Shown here: positions 54,697-63,836 of the stretch, in pieces | Layout of the letters: the number at the start of each line of letters is the position of its first letter | Position numbering within the stretch: position 1 is the first letter of the stretch | From: Tistrella mobilis | Lineage (GTDB): Bacteria > Pseudomonadota > Alphaproteobacteria > Tistrellales > Tistrellaceae | Length of the DNA stretch: 64,000 nt | NCBI RefSeq assembly: GCF_041468085.1 | Contig: NZ_CP121017.1 | Location: 744,001 to 808,000 of the forward strand | Direction: 5' to 3' | Made by a program: the position numbers and the translations under genes | The notes under the pieces: model-generated | What the model was told of the DNA's origin: nothing | Databases searched by the model: none | What the model saw: the letters and a program-made list of their open reading frames with translations, nothing else

Positions 54697-56889
54697 ATGG
54701 TGTCTGTTCTGTCGGGGCGGCTGACCAGCGTGCAGGCCAGGATCGCGCTGACCGCGGGGCTGTGCCTTGCGACGACGGTGGCGGTGCTGGTGGGCTTCAG
54801 CCTGGTGTCGGCGCGCAACACGCATGATTATGTCACCGAGGGCGTGCTCGGGATCGTCGATGGCCAGACCAAGGCGGCGCTGCAAAACCGGGCAGCGACC
54901 GAGGCGGCGGCGATCAAGGCCCAGCTGGAAGTCGGGCTCGATACCGCCCGGACGCTGGCGCGCAGCTTCGCGGTGCTGGCCACGGATGGTCCGGCGGGCA
55001 CGCCGGCCGGGCAGCGGCGCGACCAGCTGAACACCGTGCTCCGCGGGGCGCTGGCGCAGGATCCGGCGTTGAACGGCACCTATTCGGCCTGGGAGCCGGA
55101 TGCCCTGGACGGCGCCGATGTCGGCTTCCGCGGCGCCCGCGAGCAGGGGTCGGATGCGACCGGCCGTTTCCTGCCCTACTGGACCCGCAGCGCCGACGGC
55201 CGGATCGCAATCCAGCCGCTTGTCGAATACGACAGCAGCGACCGTCATCCCAACGGTCTGGTCAAGGGCGGCTGGTATATCGGCCCGGCCGAGACGGGCC
55301 GCGAGAACATTCTGGGTCCGCTGCCCTATATCGTGCAGGGCAAGCCGGTCTTCCTGGCGACGCTGTCGGTGCCGATCATGATCGACGGCCGTTTCCGCGG
55401 CGTGGCCGGTACCGACTATAATCTGGATTTCATCCAGGCGCTGGCGGTGAAGGTATCGAAGGCGCTCTATGACGGCCGAAGCCGGGTCGCGATCATCAGC
55501 GATGCCGGGCTGATCGTGGCCGATAGCGGTGCGCCTGAGGCGATCGGCCAGCCGGTGACCGCGGCAGGCGATGCCTGGACCGACGGGCTTGAGGTGATCC
55601 GCGCCGCCGAGGCGACGGTGCTCGACCGTCCGGATCATCCCGATATCGATGTCTTCTCGCCGATCCGCTTCGGCGACACCGCAACGCCCTGGTCGGTGGT
55701 GATCTCGGTGCCGCGGGATGTGGCGCTCGCCTCGGTCAATGCGCTCAGCGCCGATATGGCGGAGCGCTCGACGCGCGACACGCTGGTCTCGCTGGGGGGC
55801 GGGCTTGCGGTGGTGCTCGGCGCGATCCTGGTGGTGGCGCTTGCCGCCCGCGGCATCGCCCGGCCGATCCGCGCCTGCGCCGGCTTTGCCGACGGCATTG
55901 CCGAAGGGCGCTTCGACCAGAGCCTGACGATCGATCAGAAGGACGAGGTCGGCCGGCTGGCGACGGCGCTGACCCGCATGCAGGGGGATCTGCGGCGCAA
56001 CATCGCCCAGCGTGCCGAGGACCAGGCGGCGGCAGAAGCGGCCCGGCGCCAGGCGATGCGCGACATGGCCGACCGCTTCGAAGCCTCGGTCGGCGGGGTT
56101 CTGAACGGGGTGACGTCGGCTGCGACCGAGCTGCGGTCGACAGCCGAGACCATGAGCGTCACGGCCGACGAGACCAGCCGGCGGTCCACCGCCGCGGCCA
56201 GCGCGACCGAACAGGCCAGCCAGAACATCCAGACCGTGGCGGCGGCGGCCGAGCAGCTTTCGGCCGCCATCGGCGAGATCGGCGACCGGGTCAACCAGTC
56301 GAGCGGCATCGTGGGCGAGGCGGTGCGCCAGGCCGATGCCACCGGCCTGCGGGTGAAGAACCTGTCCGAGGCGGCGCAGAAGGTCGGCAATGTCGTGCAG
56401 CTGATCAACGACATCGCCTCCCAGACCAATCTGCTGGCGCTGAATGCGACCATCGAGGCGGCCCGCGCCGGCGAAGCCGGCAAGGGCTTCGCGGTGGTGG
56501 CCTCTGAAGTCAAGACGCTGGCGGTGCAGACCGCGCGGGCGACCGAAGAGATTGCCGCCCAGATCCGCTCGATCCAGGACGCGACCCGCGACTCGGCCCA
56601 GGCGATCGAAGAGATCGGCGCGACGATCAACCGGGTGAACGAGATCTCGACCGCCATCTCCGCCGCCGTACAGGAACAGGGGGCGGCGACCCGCGAAATC
56701 TCGCGCAATGTCCAGGAAGCGAGCCAGGGTACGGTGGAGGTCTCAGGCAATATCGGCAGCGTCACCGCGGCGGCCCGGGAAACCGACCTCGCCGCCAGTC
56801 AGGTGCTCTCGGCCGCGGGCGATCTGGGGCGGAACGGCGAGGATCTCCGCCGGCAGGTGGAGGACTTCCTGCAGACGGTGCGGGCCTGA
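54697..56889 (+). CDS. Methyl-accepting chemotaxis protein with a Cache-type sensor
   Basis: 730 residues from the ATG at 54697 behind GGAGGGGAAGAG. A helix (about 14-36), then a double-Cache periplasmic domain (about 45-355) with [44 protein letters not shown] and [13 protein letters not shown] second helix (about 375-395), HAMP, and the signalling coiled coil with [19 protein letters not shown] follow. Cache receptors of this form often sense amino acids or organic acids. The ligand is not predictable here. Confidence 0.9.
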   Translation: MVSVLSGRLTSVQARIALTAGLCLATTVAVLVGFSLVSARNTHDYVTEGVLGIVDGQTKAALQNRAATEAAAIKAQLEVGLDTARTLARSFAVLATDGPAGTPAGQRRDQLNTVLRGALAQDPALNGTYSAWEPDALDGADVGFRGAREQGSDATGRFLPYWTRSADGRIAIQPLVEYDSSDRHPNGLVKGGWYIGPAETGRENILGPLPYIVQGKPVFLATLSVPIMIDGRFRGVAGTDYNLDFIQALAVKVSKALYDGRSRVAIISDAGLIVADSGAPEAIGQPVTAAGDAWTDGLEVIRAAEATVLDRPDHPDIDVFSPIRFGDTATPWSVVISVPRDVALASVNALSADMAERSTRDTLVSLGGGLAVVLGAILVVALAARGIARPIRACAGFADGIAEGRFDQSLTIDQKDEVGRLATALTRMQGDLRRNIAQRAEDQAAAEAARRQAMRDMADRFEASVGGVLNGVTSAATELRSTAETMSVTADETSRRSTAAASATEQASQNIQTVAAAAEQLSAAIGEIGDRVNQSSGIVGEAVRQADATGLRVKNLSEAAQKVGNVVQLINDIASQTNLLALNATIEAARAGEAGKGFAVVASEVKTLAVQTARATEEIAAQIRSIQDATRDSAQAIEEIGATINRVNEISTAISAAVQEQGAATREISRNVQEASQGTVEVSGNIGSVTAAARETDLAASQVLSAAGDLGRNGEDLRRQVEDFLQTVRA

Positions 56890-56917
56890 CGACACCGGTG
56901 TGAACATGGCGATGAGC

Positions 56918-56950
56918 GGGGGTGCGGCATCACTTGCATGCCGCACCCCC
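56918..56950 (+). terminator. Terminator-like hairpin after the chemoreceptor
   Basis: Perfect 13-bp stem (arm GGGGGTGCGGCAT, 7-base loop) 28 bases after the stop, followed by TGCCGCCATTTTGGGG with a short T run. The next gene, arfB, starts 18 bases later, so it probably has its own weak promoter or depends on read-through. Confidence 0.6.
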
Positions 56951-56968
56951 TGCCGCCATTTTGGGGCC

Positions 56969-57412
56969 ATGAGTCTCAGGGAAGATGATCTCGACCGCGC
57001 CGCCCGGAACGTCCGCCTCGACGAGGCGGCGATCGAGGAGAGCTATCTGCTGGCTTCCGGGCCCGGCGGGCAGAATGTGAACAAGGTGTCGACCGCCGTC
57101 CGGTTGCGCTTCCGGGTGGCCGTGGCGCAGTTTGTGGGCGATGACGAGACCCGGCGTCGCCTGCTGGCGCTGGCCGGCAGCCGGGCGACGGCCGAGGGCG
57201 ATATCGTGTTGCTCGCCGACCGGTTCCGCAGCCGCGAGCGCAACCGCGAGGATGCGCGTGATCGGCTGCGCCGGATGATCGCCGAGGCCCGTCATCGCGA
57301 CCCGCTGCGTCGCCCGACCCGACCGTCGCTGGGCGCGAAGCGGCGGCGGATGGACGAGAAGACCAAGCGGGGGGCGATCAAGCGCAACCGTGGCCGGCCG
57401 ATGGCCGATTGA
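56969..57412 (+). CDS. arfB: Peptidyl-tRNA hydrolase ArfB (YaeJ), ribosome rescue factor
   Basis: 147 residues. The release-factor GGQ motif is at 33-35 in SGPGGQNVNKVSTAVRLRF. The basic C-terminal tail, with RRPTRPSLGAKRRRMDEKTK and KRGAIKRNRGRPM, is what enters the empty mRNA channel of stalled ribosomes. It has no codon-recognition domain, as in ArfB. It frees peptides from non-stop complexes. Length is normal (about 140). Confidence 0.93.
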   Translation: MSLREDDLDRAARNVRLDEAAIEESYLLASGPGGQNVNKVSTAVRLRFRVAVAQFVGDDETRRRLLALAGSRATAEGDIVLLADRFRSRERNREDARDRLRRMIAEARHRDPLRRPTRPSLGAKRRRMDEKTKRGAIKRNRGRPMAD

Positions 57413-57523
57413 TCGCCCGCAATTCCCAGGCACGGGGAGTTTCGTGATACACTGTCTCGGTGCCGGCCGCGATTTCGGCCAGGGGCATCGGATCCGCATC
57501 GGCGGCGACCACAGGCAGGATAG

Positions 57524-58222
57524 ATGAACGACGCATCCCCGACACGATCCCGCCGCACCGCAACGGCGCGGCCGACTTCCGCCCGGGGGAAGGCGGCGAA
57601 GGCGCCCGGCCTTTCCGAAGGCGGGTTGGAAGACGACCGCCCGCGCAATGCCGCCGAGGCCGAGGTCGTAAAGGCGGCCGTGCGCCGCTACACCCGCGGC
57701 GAGGCCATCGATATGTCGGATCTGGCGATCGAGATCGGCGTCGGCCGGGCGACGCTCTACCGCCGGGTCGGCAATCGCGACCGGCTGCTGGGGCTGGTGC
57801 TGGCCGATCGCACCGAATACAGCTTCCGCCGCGCCCAGCGCGATATCCGGGAAACCGGGGTGCCCGGCATCGTGGCGCTGCTCAACCGGTTCATGACCGA
57901 CGTGCTCGATGCCGAGCCGCTCAAGATCTTCGTACAGCGCGAACCGCTGCTGTTCATCCGGCTGGCAACATCGATGGGGCCGATCGAGACCCGCTCGGCG
58001 CGGCTGCTGGGCGAGGTGATGGCGACTGAGCAGGCCGCCGGCCGTTTCACCCCCTGGCTGCCGATCCCCGTGCTGGCCGAGGCGATCGTGCGCCTGGGGG
58101 ACGCCTTCATGTATGCCCATCTGCTGGGCGGGCCGCGGCGGGATCTGCGCACCTCGCTCGACGTCACCTCGCTGCTGCTCGATCCGGCAGCCGCCCGCGA
58201 AGCTGCGGCTCGCGCGGGCTGA
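57524..58222 (+). CDS. TetR-family regulator with QsdR-type C-terminal domain
   Basis: 232 residues with a basic, probably flexible N-terminus (about 1-40). The HTH lies at about 50-85: DMSDLAIEIGVGRATLYRRVGNRDRLL. The C-terminal half resembles QsdR regulators (LFIRLATSMGPIETRSARLLG and VRLGDAFMYAHLLG). It is convergent with the ChaN-like gene. QsdR of Rhodococcus controls quorum-signal lactone degradation, but the target here is unknown. Confidence 0.8.
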   Translation: MNDASPTRSRRTATARPTSARGKAAKAPGLSEGGLEDDRPRNAAEAEVVKAAVRRYTRGEAIDMSDLAIEIGVGRATLYRRVGNRDRLLGLVLADRTEYSFRRAQRDIRETGVPGIVALLNRFMTDVLDAEPLKIFVQREPLLFIRLATSMGPIETRSARLLGEVMATEQAAGRFTPWLPIPVLAEAIVRLGDAFMYAHLLGGPRRDLRTSLDVTSLLLDPAAAREAAARAG

Positions 58223-58227
58223 CGGGT

Positions 58228-59154
58228 TCAGGGGCGCTTCATGTTGCGCAGCTGGTCGGCAAAGGCCTTGCACGGGTCTTCGCGCGGCTGGGCCTCTGCC
58301 ACCCAGATCAGATCGAAGGGCTCGTCGTCGCGGGCCGGACGCAGATCGGGGGCGGCATCGCTCTCGCCGGTCTCGGCCAGGCCGATCGCCAGAACCGGCA
58401 GTTCGGGGGCGGCCGCCTTCAGATAGAGAGGTGCCCCCAGATCGCGGCGGACATGGCCCGATCCAGCGATCACCAGCGCCTGATCCACCCCAGGCACCGC
58501 CAGGGCGTCGAGTGCGGCGCCGGCGATGCCGGCATCGCGAGCCCGTTGCACCCGGACCATGCCTTCCAGCGCAGCACCGGGGGCATGGCCGCAGTGGCCT
58601 TCGACGATCGCCCGGGTCAGCCCGTCCTCGATATCGGGCTCCGCCGGCTCGTCGAGCGCGAAATGCTCAACGAAGCCCGAGGGCAGGGCCTGCCAGCCGT
58701 CCATCGCCAGGGTCCGCCGGGTTTCCCGCGGCCAGTCCGCCGCCCGGACCGGCAGCCCGTGTTCCAGCGCCACCGCCACGATCGGGCGATAGGCGCTCCA
58801 GTCCTGCCAGCCGCCGGCGGTGAAGCCCGAGACCTGCGGCATCCGTTCCAGCGCAATATCCAGTGCCCGCTGATCGGGTCTGCTGCCAAGCCCGGCCAGC
58901 AGGGCATCGATCGCCGGCTGGGCGTCGCGGCTGAACATCTCCATCACCAGCGCCGGCCGGCGGCCGGCGGCGATCAGCGCCCGGTAGGTTTCCTCCTGCA
59001 TCAGATGATGGCCGGCATGATCGTGACGCTCGCCCAGCAGCACCACCTTCGCATCGCGGGCGGCATCGAGCAGGGCGGGCGGAATGTCGGCCTGTGCTGC
59101 CGGGGCGATCAGCATGGCAAGGGTGAGGGCGGCGGTGACGGTGCGCAGGAACAT
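58228..59154 (-). CDS. ChaN-family (haem-binding, Tiki-like) exported protein
   Basis: 308 residues from the ATG at 59154, with a signal peptide ending near LIAPAAQAD. Family motifs are VVLLGERHDHAGHH near residue 40, VMEMFSRDAQPAID, LPVRAADWPRE, and a late VDQALVIAGSGHVRRDLG. This is the ChaN/ERFE-like fold of haem-binding lipoproteins related to TIKI proteases. No lipobox Cys is evident, so it is probably soluble in the periplasm. A role in haem or iron handling is inferred from the family. Confidence 0.8.
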   Translation of the reverse strand: MFLRTVTAALTLAMLIAPAAQADIPPALLDAARDAKVVLLGERHDHAGHHLMQEETYRALIAAGRRPALVMEMFSRDAQPAIDALLAGLGSRPDQRALDIALERMPQVSGFTAGGWQDWSAYRPIVAVALEHGLPVRAADWPRETRRTLAMDGWQALPSGFVEHFALDEPAEPDIEDGLTRAIVEGHCGHAPGAALEGMVRVQRARDAGIAGAALDALAVPGVDQALVIAGSGHVRRDLGAPLYLKAAAPELPVLAIGLAETGESDAAPDLRPARDDEPFDLIWVAEAQPREDPCKAFADQLRNMKRP

Positions 59155-59308
59155 GGCCGGAGAGGGCTCCTCTGGGGGTGTTTGAGGGGCTGATGCATCG
59201 GGACGCTGGCGATGGCTCGCGACCATGCCTACATTTCGCCCGAAGCAGCCGCGAAGCCAAGCGCTTCGCGTGATGCCGCCACACCGATCGCAGGGAGCCC
59301 GGATCAGC

Positions 59309-59677
59309 ATGGTCCAGAGCGCACCGAAATTCGAACTCAGGCCCGGCGCGGACGATCGCACCGCCCATCAGGCCGAGGTGATGCTGACCGTGACCTACGG
59401 CCTGCATCTGCTGGGCATGCTGACCGCCCTGCCGCTGGTGGTGGCCAGCATCATCGCCCATGTCCGCTTCTTCATGCTCGACACCGAAACCACGGAACGG
59501 GCGCATTACCGCTATCTGGTCGAGACCTTCTGGTTCGGCGTGATCGCCAACATCATCGGCGCCGCCCTGACCGTGGTCGTCATCGGCTTCGTGGTGCTGG
59601 CGATCGCCTGGATCTGGATGGTCTGGCGCTTCGTGCGCGGCTGGCTGCGGATGCGCGAGGGCCAGGGCCCCCGTTGA
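59309..59677 (+). CDS. Small membrane protein (DUF4870-like)
   Basis: 122 residues from the ATG at 59309 behind AGGGAG. Two or three helices: about 27-50 (LTVTYGLHLLGMLTALPLVV), 72-92 and 93-110. The loop with AHYRYLVETFWFGVIAN is typical of DUF4870 proteins, whose function is unknown. It lies alone between the ChaN-like gene and the permease-like gene, both on the other strand. Confidence 0.65.
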   Translation: MVQSAPKFELRPGADDRTAHQAEVMLTVTYGLHLLGMLTALPLVVASIIAHVRFFMLDTETTERAHYRYLVETFWFGVIANIIGAALTVVVIGFVVLAIAWIWMVWRFVRGWLRMREGQGPR

Positions 59678-59689
59678 GGATGCAGGCCG

Positions 59690-61132
59690 TCAGCTGATCG
59701 CTCCGACCAGCGCCATGGCGCCGATATCCAGCCAGAAGGCGGCGAGCAGTGCCAGCAGCAGGGCATAGCCGATATTGCGGGTGACGGTCTGGTTCCAGGG
59801 GCTGGCGCCGGTCAGGCTGGCGAAGACCTGGCCGGTCACGCTGAAGGGCGAGGCGAGCAGGGTGAGGGTATAGCCGGCAAGGCTCGCCCCCGCGAAAACC
59901 GCCTCGCGACCGGCCACGACCTCGGCCGGCAGGGCGCCTGCAACCAGCAGGATCGAGGCGACCGGGTGCACGCCCAGATGTGACAGGCCGAAGATCACGA
60001 ATTCGACCGCCAGAATGGCGAGCCAGAGCGGCATGGCATCGGCGACGGCCGAGATGCTGCCGGCAGCCGGGGCCAGGATCGCGGCCAGGCCGGCAGCCAG
60101 CGGCCCGGCCGCCGCGAAGACCGCGATTTCGTTGGCTTGAAGCGTCATGCCCGGCGGGCCGATCAGCCGCGGGCGGATCAGCCGGTCCCAGGTGGCCGCG
60201 GTACCATTGGCCCAGATCATCCAGATCAGCGCCGCGGCCAGTGCCGCCACGATCACCCAGACCAGCGTCGGGCCGGGCATGACCAGGTCGAGGCCGATGC
60301 CGAGGGCCGCGAGCCCGCCCGCCGCCAGCCAGAGCGACGGCCCGCGCCGACGCGGCCCCGACGGCAAGGGCGCCTCGTCTTCCGGCACGGCGGTTTCGAC
60401 CGAACGGGCGAGGGCGGTGCGGCCATGGCGCAGGGCCGCCCCCATGTCGAGCAGGAAGGCTGCGGGGATGATCGGCAAAGTGGCGGCCAGCAGGCCCGGC
60501 CAGCCGGCCCCCGGATAGGCGATCAGCACGATCGCGACCGTCGCGTAGAACGGACTCCAGAAACCGGCAAGGCCGAAGCCGCGATGCAGGCTGCGCATCA
60601 GCCGGCCATCGCGCGCCCGCGCACCGCCCAATGCGGGCAGCAGTACCGACAGCGCCGAAATGTTGAGCAGCGCCCCCAGCACATGGCCGGTCCAGAACAC
60701 CAGGGCCAGCCGGCCGAGCGGCGGCCGGCGACCTTCGGTCCCCGAGACCAGCCGGGTGAGTTCGGCAACATAGCGCGGGCTTGCGGCCGGCACCGCCAGC
60801 AGACCGCAGGCGACGATCAGCACACCGACGATGGCATTCGCCGAAAGCGCCCGGATCAGGTCATCCGGCGCGGCACCCGTGGCCAGTTGCGCCGCCCAGC
60901 CGATCGCCAGCATGGCACCGACCACCCGGCGGGTGGGGCGGCGCAGATCCTGCCAGGTCAGCGCCAGATAGGCGGCCAGCGCAATGCCTGCGGCCAGCCC
61001 CCAGCCCGGTGTCTTGAACAGCCAGGCGAGCAGCACCAGCGGCACGGCCGCCAGCATGACCACGGCGGCAGCCCGGGTCCGGCGGGGCCAGATGCGCGTG
61101 CCGCCAGCCTGCGATGCCGGGCCTGGCTTCAT
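59690..61132 (-). CDS. Polytopic membrane protein of unknown function
   Basis: 480 residues with about 12 predicted helices arranged as two halves around a polar linker (about 230-270, rich in E, P, R). Possible re-entrant segments include GHVLGALLNISALSVLLPAL in the first half and FGLSHLGVHPVASILLVAG in the second, reminiscent of ion-transporter or Na+/anion symporter families. I cannot name the family. The start overlaps the stop of the GNAT gene by one base (TGATG), so the two are co-translated. Confidence 0.6.
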   Translation of the reverse strand: MKPGPASQAGGTRIWPRRTRAAAVVMLAAVPLVLLAWLFKTPGWGLAAGIALAAYLALTWQDLRRPTRRVVGAMLAIGWAAQLATGAAPDDLIRALSANAIVGVLIVACGLLAVPAASPRYVAELTRLVSGTEGRRPPLGRLALVFWTGHVLGALLNISALSVLLPALGGARARDGRLMRSLHRGFGLAGFWSPFYATVAIVLIAYPGAGWPGLLAATLPIIPAAFLLDMGAALRHGRTALARSVETAVPEDEAPLPSGPRRRGPSLWLAAGGLAALGIGLDLVMPGPTLVWVIVAALAAALIWMIWANGTAATWDRLIRPRLIGPPGMTLQANEIAVFAAAGPLAAGLAAILAPAAGSISAVADAMPLWLAILAVEFVIFGLSHLGVHPVASILLVAGALPAEVVAGREAVFAGASLAGYTLTLLASPFSVTGQVFASLTGASPWNQTVTRNIGYALLLALLAAFWLDIGAMALVGAIS

Positions 61133-61704
61133 CAGGCGAGCGCCACGGCGCGGGGCGCGGTCTGGTCGGCGACAAGCGGCTTGCGCATGCGGTGGAAGCT
61201 TTCCCCCCGCACCACGGCGCGGCCCGAGACCGCATAGCCGAGCTTTTCATAGAGGCCGCGGGCGGCGAGGTTGCGTTCGTCGACGATCAGCGAGACGGCG
61301 GGGAAGCCGTTGCCGCGTGCCGCGGTTTCGGCCGAGACGATCAGCCGGCGGGCGATGCCGCGGCCGCGGTGTTCGGGGAAGACCGCGACATTGTCGATGT
61401 AGAACTCGTCGGCCTCGGTCACCCGCGCCTCTGCCGGGACGGCGGGGCCGGTAACCAGGCGGCCGGGATAGGCCACGACCACGCCGATGGGGCGGCCGGT
61501 CTCTTCGAAGACGCGGGCATAAAGATGCGAGGCGACGCCGGACCTGCCGCGGATCAGGGTGCGGAAGGCTTCCATTGCCTGAACCGGATCTTCGATCCCG
61601 GTCAGCCCGCCGATGCTTTTGGGGTCGGCCATGGCGACGAGGTCGGCGATCGCGGCGGCGTCTGTGGGACGTGCGGGACGCAGCATGACGGATGCTCTGT
61701 GCAT
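61132..61704 (-). CDS. GNAT-family N-acetyltransferase
   Basis: 190 residues from the ATG at 61704, or 184 from 61686 (MLRPARPTDAAAIADLV), which is the usual family start; ribosome sites do not decide. The acetyl-CoA loop is NVAVFPEHRGRGIARRLI, with VSLIVDERNLAARGLYEKLGY after it. It belongs to the RimI-like amino-group acetylases. It is coupled to the downstream polytopic membrane protein, with which it may share a substrate. Confidence 0.8.
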   Translation of the reverse strand: MHRASVMLRPARPTDAAAIADLVAMADPKSIGGLTGIEDPVQAMEAFRTLIRGRSGVASHLYARVFEETGRPIGVVVAYPGRLVTGPAVPAEARVTEADEFYIDNVAVFPEHRGRGIARRLIVSAETAARGNGFPAVSLIVDERNLAARGLYEKLGYAVSGRAVVRGESFHRMRKPLVADQTAPRAVALA

Positions 61705-61828
61705 GTCGATGTGAGGGGGGCCTGCGAATGATACGGCACCGACCCTTTCGCAAACCTTAGCGCCGCAAGCCCCCCGGCGACCAGCGCGGCGGCGGCATGG
61801 CGGCATTGCAAACGGCGTCTTTTAACGA

Positions 61829-61861
61829 CGACGCCCCGCCGACAGGGTCGGCGGGGCGTCG
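61829..61861 (-). terminator. Hairpin at the end of the antiporter operon
   Basis: Perfect 15-bp stem (arm CGACGCCCCGCCGAC, 3-base loop) 21 bases after the antiporter gene stop. No long T run follows on the minus strand (GTTAAAAG), so it may be an mRNA-end hairpin or an inefficient terminator. Confidence 0.6.
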
Positions 61862-61882
61862 GGAGTAGCGGGGGCCGGCTGG

Positions 61883-63604
61883 TCAGGCGGCGTAATAGAC
61901 CACCAGACAGACCCCCAGCATCACCGTGATGCCAAGCACGGTGCCGCCGGTCGGCCAGTCGCGGGCCAGCGGTGCCTCGGGACCATGGATCCTGAAGATA
62001 CCGGCCATCACGAAATCGATCCGATGGCGGATCCGCTTCGCGAGGCCGCTGCGCAGCGGATCGCCATGGATGGCGAATTCCGCCGCCAGCCGGGGCAGGA
62101 AGCTGCGATAGACCCAGTCGAAATCGCGGGTGATACCGCGGCCCGGCGCCAGCCGTGTGGCGGCGACGAACCAGACAATGGCGGCAGCTGCCAGCAGCTG
62201 GACCTGGGTGATCAGATGGTCGGCGGTGAAGACGGCATAATCGGCCGAGGCCGGGAACAGGCCGAGCAGGGTGCCCGGCACCACGCCGATGCCCACCACC
62301 AGTGCCGCCATGAAGCCCATGGCGAGCATCTGCGTCACGCCCGGATCCCCGATGCCGCGACCGCCGTGCTGGATCCGCCGCGTGCCCCAGAGCACCACCG
62401 GCAGCTTCAGTGCCGCATAAACGGTGGAGACGACCGCGATGCCGACCAGGGCGGCCCAGGCGATGCCGGCCCCATCCTTGCCCAGCGCCGAGAGGATCAC
62501 GCCCTTGGAGACGAAACCGGCGGTCAGTGGGGCGGCGGCAAGGCCGAGCCCGCCCAGCAGCAGCGCCCCCCAGGTGAGCGGCATGGCCCGGCCGATGCCT
62601 GCAAGATCGGCCAGCCGGCGCCGGCCGGTGGCGGCGACCATATGGCCCGCCGCCATCACCATCAGCGACTTGTAGAGGATATGGGCGAAGGCCTGGGCCG
62701 AGGCGCCGGCCAGCGCCAGCGGCGTGCCGACGCCGACCGCGGTGACCATGAAGCCCACTTGGCTGACGATCGAGAAGGCCAGCACCCGGCGGAGATCGTT
62801 TTCGATGACCGCATAAAGCGCGCCATAGGCGGCCATGACGATACCGGTCCAGACCAGGACCTCGGCGCCCGGGAACAGACGGATCAGCACCAGCACCGCG
62901 GCCTTGGTGGTGAAGGCCGACAGGAACACCATGCCGGTGGACGAGGCCTCGGGATAGGCGTCAGACACCCAGGCCCAGAGCGGCGGGGCGCCGGCATTGA
63001 TCACCACCCCCGCCAGAATGAACCAGGCGGCCCAGCTGCCGGCATCGATGTCGGCGGTGAGTGCGGCCAGCGTGTTGGCCCCGCCGCCGGTGATGTGGCC
63101 GACGATGCCGATCATCAGGATCATGCCGCCGGCCAGATGGATCTGCAGATAGCGCATCGCGGCCCGGCGCGCGCGTTCGGTACCGGCGGCCCAGATGACC
63201 ACGGTCGAGCCGATGGCGAGGACTTCCCAGAACACCAGCACGGTGAGCAGATCGCCCGCGAAGGCGAGACCGACCGCCCCCGCACCATAGGCCTGGGCCG
63301 CGACCAGTTCGGTGGTCGAGGCCCGGGGCAGGGCGTAGAGCCCGCCGGCGAGGGCCGCCAGCGCGAAGATGGTGGCGAAGGCCCGGCCGGTCGCATCGAC
63401 GGTGACGGGAACCAGAACCTGATCGAGCCAGGCATGGCCGGCACCGGCACCGTCGGGCAGCAGCCAGGCTGCCGCCAGCACGCCCAGAGGGGCTGCCATC
63501 ACCGGCAGGGCGCGCAGGCTGCGGGGCAGCAGAGCGGTGAGCAGGGCGCCGAGCAGCAGAAGGGTGGCCGGCGGCAGGGTGGCGAAGAGGCCGGGCTCAG
63601 TCAT
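61883..63604 (-). CDS. Mrp/complex I-type proton-translocating subunit (MnhD/MrpD-like)
   Basis: 573 residues, about 14-16 helices. The proton-conducting membrane transporter domain (about 105-400) has the conserved TM5 glutamate in VFWEVLAIGSTVVIW, the lysine-bearing FTTKAAVLVLIRLFPG, and HILYKSLMVMAAGHM and FVSKGVILSAL. It resembles MrpD and NuoM/L subunits, which move H+ or Na+. It overlaps the small protein gene upstream by 8 bases in an apparently coupled operon. Whether the complex is an Mrp antiporter or an energy-converting dehydrogenase cannot be decided here. Confidence 0.85.
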   Translation of the reverse strand: MTEPGLFATLPPATLLLLGALLTALLPRSLRALPVMAAPLGVLAAAWLLPDGAGAGHAWLDQVLVPVTVDATGRAFATIFALAALAGGLYALPRASTTELVAAQAYGAGAVGLAFAGDLLTVLVFWEVLAIGSTVVIWAAGTERARRAAMRYLQIHLAGGMILMIGIVGHITGGGANTLAALTADIDAGSWAAWFILAGVVINAGAPPLWAWVSDAYPEASSTGMVFLSAFTTKAAVLVLIRLFPGAEVLVWTGIVMAAYGALYAVIENDLRRVLAFSIVSQVGFMVTAVGVGTPLALAGASAQAFAHILYKSLMVMAAGHMVAATGRRRLADLAGIGRAMPLTWGALLLGGLGLAAAPLTAGFVSKGVILSALGKDGAGIAWAALVGIAVVSTVYAALKLPVVLWGTRRIQHGGRGIGDPGVTQMLAMGFMAALVVGIGVVPGTLLGLFPASADYAVFTADHLITQVQLLAAAAIVWFVAATRLAPGRGITRDFDWVYRSFLPRLAAEFAIHGDPLRSGLAKRIRHRIDFVMAGIFRIHGPEAPLARDWPTGGTVLGITVMLGVCLVVYYAA

Positions 63605-63836
63605 CCTCCGCCTCCGTCTGTTCCGGGCGGCCGAGGGAGAGGGCGAGGGCGCGGGCGCCCACCACCGCCACACCACCGGCGATCAGGCCGAACCAGGCGT
63701 GGAAGGCGAAGATCCCGTCGAAGCCCAGATAGCCGTGACGATGGATGGCGAGTTCGGCGAGCGCGGCCAGGATCAGCACCGCGCCCGCGACGGCAAGCCC
63801 GGTCTTCTGCAGCCGTGGGGAAATGGGACCGGTCAA
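63597..63836 (-). CDS. Small two-helix membrane protein of the antiporter operon
   Basis: 79 residues from a TTG start at 63836. Helices at about 13-33 and 42-62 (GIFAFHAWFGLIAGGVAVVG), acidic tail TEAEDD. It overlaps the upstream gene by 4 bases (TTGA) and the downstream antiporter gene by 8, so it is a genuine member of the operon. I do not recognise a family with certainty. Confidence 0.65.
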   Translation of the reverse strand: MTGPISPRLQKTGLAVAGAVLILAALAELAIHRHGYLGFDGIFAFHAWFGLIAGGVAVVGARALALSLGRPEQTEAEDD

